Assembly (NCBI RefSeq): GCF_910592395.1
Contig: NC_088323.1
Location: 1,118,001-1,182,000 of the forward strand
DNA length: 64,000 bases
Source of the DNA: Lineus longissimus
Taxonomy: Eukaryota > Nemertea > Pilidiophora > Heteronemertea > Lineidae
Reading direction: 5' to 3'
The stretch's first letter is position 1. Every line of letters begins with the position of its first letter. Positions 60,550-64,000 of this stretch are shown here, piece by piece. The position numbers and the translations under genes were made by a program. The notes under the pieces are model-generated. The model was given only the letters and a program-made list of their open reading frames with translations. It was not told where the DNA came from and did not search any database.

Positions 60550-60635
60550 GCCATAGCAGTTAAGACGGTAAGGATCAAGTGGCGAGGGTTCCAAGTTCGA
60601 ACCCGCTCGAGGAATATTTTTAATTTTTTCTTGTT
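60550..60635 (+). repeat. tRNA-derived SINE-like head
   Basis: The plus strand has an A-box-like TAGCAGTTAAGACGG, then GTGGCGAGGGTTCC and a good B box AGTTCGAACCC, followed within about 20 bases by T-rich runs that would terminate Pol III. The spacing fits a tRNA head, but the acceptor stem is not convincing. It is probably a SINE fragment. Confidence 0.5.
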
Positions 60636-63414
60636 TATCTTGTTTAAGGAATCTATACCGAACCTGAACTCATGGTTGTCTCACCAAATTCTAAATATTT
60701 GAATGTGACTTCGACTGCTTTTTGACTGCCCTCATATTTTGTAGCAGTCCTAGCGGTTATGATTGCCTAACCAAAATCGTCTTATACTGCAGACGGTGCT
60801 GCACTGTGTTTTAAAATATACGGTTGAGTTAGCTGATATCATCATGTCCACAAATTCCATTGTTGCCCATCACGATTTTTGCCCAGGTTGTCGGGGGTGT
60901 TAAGTAGTCATCATACGGTCACTTACCCGTGATGGCCCCAATCATCGGCTGACAGCCGGCAATTGCGGCTGTTTATCACGACCCGGTCCAGGTGATGCAT
61001 TGACAATCTCCGGCACCCTCAAGGAAATGAAAAGGCTTTGATGGAGGAAAGGGAGCAGATTATTCAGTTAGTGCCATTTCTGAAAGTGATGGGAACATGC
61101 CACAAACATATATACATGTATATATCACTTGAAATGGCAAGGGGCATTCAATTACCACTGTTGTCATTTTGCACAACAAAAGAAGCTCTTGCATAAATGT
61201 AATAATGCTTCAGCAAAAAAAAATTGCCGTTATTGCCTACAACATAGATTTTTATATTTGGTTATCATATCACTCTTAGAACATGCCGTTTTGAAGAAAG
61301 ACGCTAGCCTTGACATTCTCAACTCACAGGGCTCAAATTGCCTGACAATGGTTGGGCTTAGGCGATGTGTCGGCACTTGGGAATGAAGCTTAGATTTCAA
61401 AAGAGTTTCTTTTCAAATGCGATGATGGCAAAAATGACACTATTGCTTTCTATGTAGAGAGATTAACTCGATTCTTTCTGAACTGAATGACCAGTTAAGC
61501 TATCTTTGAGGCGCAAAGCTAATCTTGCTCATAATACTTTTCATTGAAATCGATGGAATGATCATTTCGAAAGTCGAGAAGGTTTTTGGCAAATCGTTCT
61601 ATCTCCTTTAAAACCCACTTCATACCAAAGCAAATTTGACTTATATCCATAACCATATTTTGGCTAGTAAAAACGTATCGTATCAAAAAAGCAGTGCATA
61701 TCTTAGACATGCCGAATGTCGTGGGAAATATCAGGTGCACTTCTTTTGCCTCACTAAAACACATTTCCAGAGTTAAGTCAGTGATGACATTAGCAAAGGG
61801 GATTTTCGAGTTTGCCGTATGCTCAAGCTTAAGCGTTCACGCATTAACGCACTTCGAGGCTGCTCACTCTCCCTGCGAAATACCAATGTGAGGGGATTTT
61901 CATCCGGCATGTTTTAAAAGGGATCCAGTTCGACCATACGTGTATATCTTGCAAACCTTATGGCACTTTAGCTGACACTTAGCACATGTAAATGACAATC
62001 GCATGTACAGTTAAGAGTTTATATTTTGTACAAAAAGGCGTCACTTCTGGGACTAATTGCTTCTACTTTGGTCCTGACTGTTGTCTTACTCGTTGCTTAC
62101 ATTTGTTTGAAACCGCAAAATCACTTCAATCAATCTGAAGACTAGTTCTAATTTTTCCCAAAAAGGCAACCTTATAGCATTATTGGGTTCAGTTGACCAG
62201 GATGGATACGGATTTTCATTCTTTGTGATATTAGTGCGTGACTACACAGTGATCCATCGCAAAAGACATTGGTTTATTCAGCATCGCGGAAGAAATCTAA
62301 CCTAATAGCGCCATTGTTACGGGTCAGGAGATTTCTTGTCCGTTCTTGTGCCATCATCTCGGCCAATGTTGTCATTTTTATGACACTAATCCTTCTGTCA
62401 GATGGTCTATTAGTTCAGCTTCTTTCCAATAAAGATAGGGAAGGGAAAAGGAAAAGAAAGATGATAGAAAATATTGACTGAGAGATTGCTTAGCACCCCT
62501 TCCCGCAGTCTTATCAGACTTTTAACCAATCGCGATAGAAATTCCAGTTTATCCAGGATTATCGGCTTTATCACTTGCTGGTCGGGTCATTGGCCAGTAT
62601 GTTTTATCAAGTCATCAATCTGAAGACTAATGACAATGTAACTGCGTTGGTTACTTGGCGAGGAATTCCAAGCCCCTCTCTCTCTGTTTGAGTCGCTTTT
62701 GTAGCTGGCAATAAACCCTCTCCTTACAGTCGGGAAGCTGGCATCAATGTTGCCTCGGAATTCAAACTTGATATGTGGATACAAAATACCAATGTAACGT
62801 ATCCCTAGAAATTCACGTTTAATTTGCGTTGCACATTCAATAGAAGTTGAAAGGACAATGAAAACTATTGAGAGAGAATTCGCGTTTAATATGATGCGCT
62901 CTGCGTGAGCCACAGCCTGAACGCCACCATGATAGGTGTTACTTCGTGTGTTGTCCTCCAACATTTCATTCAGATGTCTAGCAAGGACCATTGCTTCCAT
63001 CACATTTTCTAAAAGATGTCCGTATGGCAGTTCCCTTCTTGTCTCCCGTTTCCTGTTGAGAAGCAGCCTCAGCCTACTACCAGTCCCAAATAAGCTATCA
63101 CGTATGGACTAATCTAACAAACCGCAATCAGAAATTAAAATGGATTTTCACGACATGTAAGAAATGAGATTCTCAAAACGGATGAGTTCATTACTCATTT
63201 GAGCTGGATCATATTTAACTTGCATTTAATCATAACCTACCGATCAATGCGGCCCCCGTTAAATATACGTAATGGGTTTTTAAGTGGAGGATTAAATGTA
63301 ACGAATGAAACTGGTTTTAAGGTAGACGAGATGGCTGTATCAATTGCGCGTCATGATTTGATGGGTGTCGTGACTGATTGGTTCAGATTGTAAATGAATG
63401 CGTTTGTGTGTGTC

Positions 63415-63438
63415 GGGGGGGGGGGGGGGGGAGGGGGG
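63415..63438. repeat. Poly-G tract
   Basis: A run of 17 G, then A and 6 more G, preceded by a short TG-rich stretch. Low-complexity. Confidence 0.92.
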
Positions 63439-64000
63439 ATTAACACAATTTGACTCCATGTCTAGACAGAATTCATGATTCCGATTTGACGAAGGGAGCC
63501 CTCCCCTTTTGGCAGTATTCGAGGACTCATTGGCATCAAAGTTAGGAAACTGAGCTGTTGACTGACATGACCAGTGACTACCATAGCGACATTAGTATTA
63601 TTGTACACAGCTTGATCCAACACAAGTTGTCAGTTATCAAGAACATTTTCATCGGTTATCGGGTTCCACAGGTAGAATCTTGCATTATAGTAGCATTACA
63701 ACAGGGCATACCTCTTGTCATCACCGTGTATCCACTTTCGAAACGCTGCGTTGCCAGGCTTAATGCATAAGCTTCGATAGGCTTTTTCCCTTAACGTAGA
63801 TTTATCCACTTCTTGTAGGTCTTTTTAAAGTTACTGATGTTATACCCAACAACACTTCTTCAGGGGTAGTTTTTCTATAATGGTAATCGCTCGTTTCTAT
63901 AATGACAGCGCAGTACCTTCTTATCATCAGCAGCAACCAGTTCGCTTGGTACTATCAAATTAAGCTGATTGTATGCTTGGCGACAAATCCATTTCCACAA

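Larger units (their letters stand above)
57884..64000. other. Non-coding stretch, no gene recognised
   Basis: AT-rich sequence. The longest frame (62587 to about 63000, minus, 137 codons from ATG) has no recognisable domain. A tRNA-like head (60550-60635), a short 20-bp tandem repeat of GTTACATGGTAGCAGAGC type near 60443-60481 and a poly-G tract are the only structures I can name. Confidence 0.45.

Noticed and set aside
62587-63003. 138-codon minus-strand open frame
   Set aside because: No domain, no exon borders, and the first codon is GTG; kept only as a note in the non-coding stretch.
1-64000. CRISPR arrays, bacterial operons, rRNA genes, functional tRNA genes
   Set aside because: None seen. 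The introns, tRNA-derived repeats and DIRS element mark animal nuclear DNA, so bacterial feature types were not pursued further.

Overview
The window is nuclear DNA from an animal. It is AT-rich, with no operons, long untranslated stretches, spliced coding exons with GT-AG borders, tRNA-derived short repeats and small inverted-repeat elements. The only host gene I can read is a class B1 (secretin-family) neuropeptide receptor of the pigment-dispersing-factor receptor (PDFR) type. That suggests a marine invertebrate; I lean to a lophotrochozoan or another non-vertebrate bilaterian, but the sequence does not fix the phylum.

Layout. (1) 1-8112: mostly non-coding, holding one copy of a small inverted-repeat element at the left edge, two tRNA-derived repeat fragments and a perfect 44-bp tandem duplication. 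(2) 8113-14670: a complete 6.56-kb DIRS-type tyrosine-recombinase retrotransposon on the minus strand. It has a gag-like ORF, an RT/RNase H ORF with a methyltransferase-like tail, a tyrosine-recombinase ORF, 172-bp inverted terminal repeats differing at one base, a 28-bp extension on its 3' end and a 98-bp internal complementary region that reproduces the joined element ends. All catalytic residues I can check are present, so the copy looks young and possibly active. (3) 15453-27599: eleven exons, minus strand, of the PDFR-like receptor. I assembled them by eye from splice sites and phase. They give 479 in-frame codons plus a stop, from inside the hormone-binding ectodomain through seven membrane helices to the cytoplasmic tail. 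The signal-peptide exon is not identified. (4) 27600-64000: almost entirely non-coding as far as I can see. It holds two more copies of the left-edge element, a 175-bp PIF/Harbinger-like MITE with perfect 33-bp inverted repeats and a TAA duplication, a frameshifted BTB-domain-like remnant near 49.2 kb, another tRNA-like head and homopolymer runs.

How the parts relate. The retrotransposon lies 782 bp beyond the receptor stop codon, in the same orientation, so receptor read-through would enter its 5' end. Its termini also carry consensus 5' splice donors that face outward. The strongest leads are the element's end architecture (terminal extension, paired AAATG-SCC-ATTT palindromes, internal copy of the circle junction), the lack of an ATG at the start of its RT frame, the hydrophobic N-terminus of its gag-like protein and the dense CCGGAA/TTCCGG cluster in its gag region. 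I found no sign of an undescribed multi-gene system beyond this.
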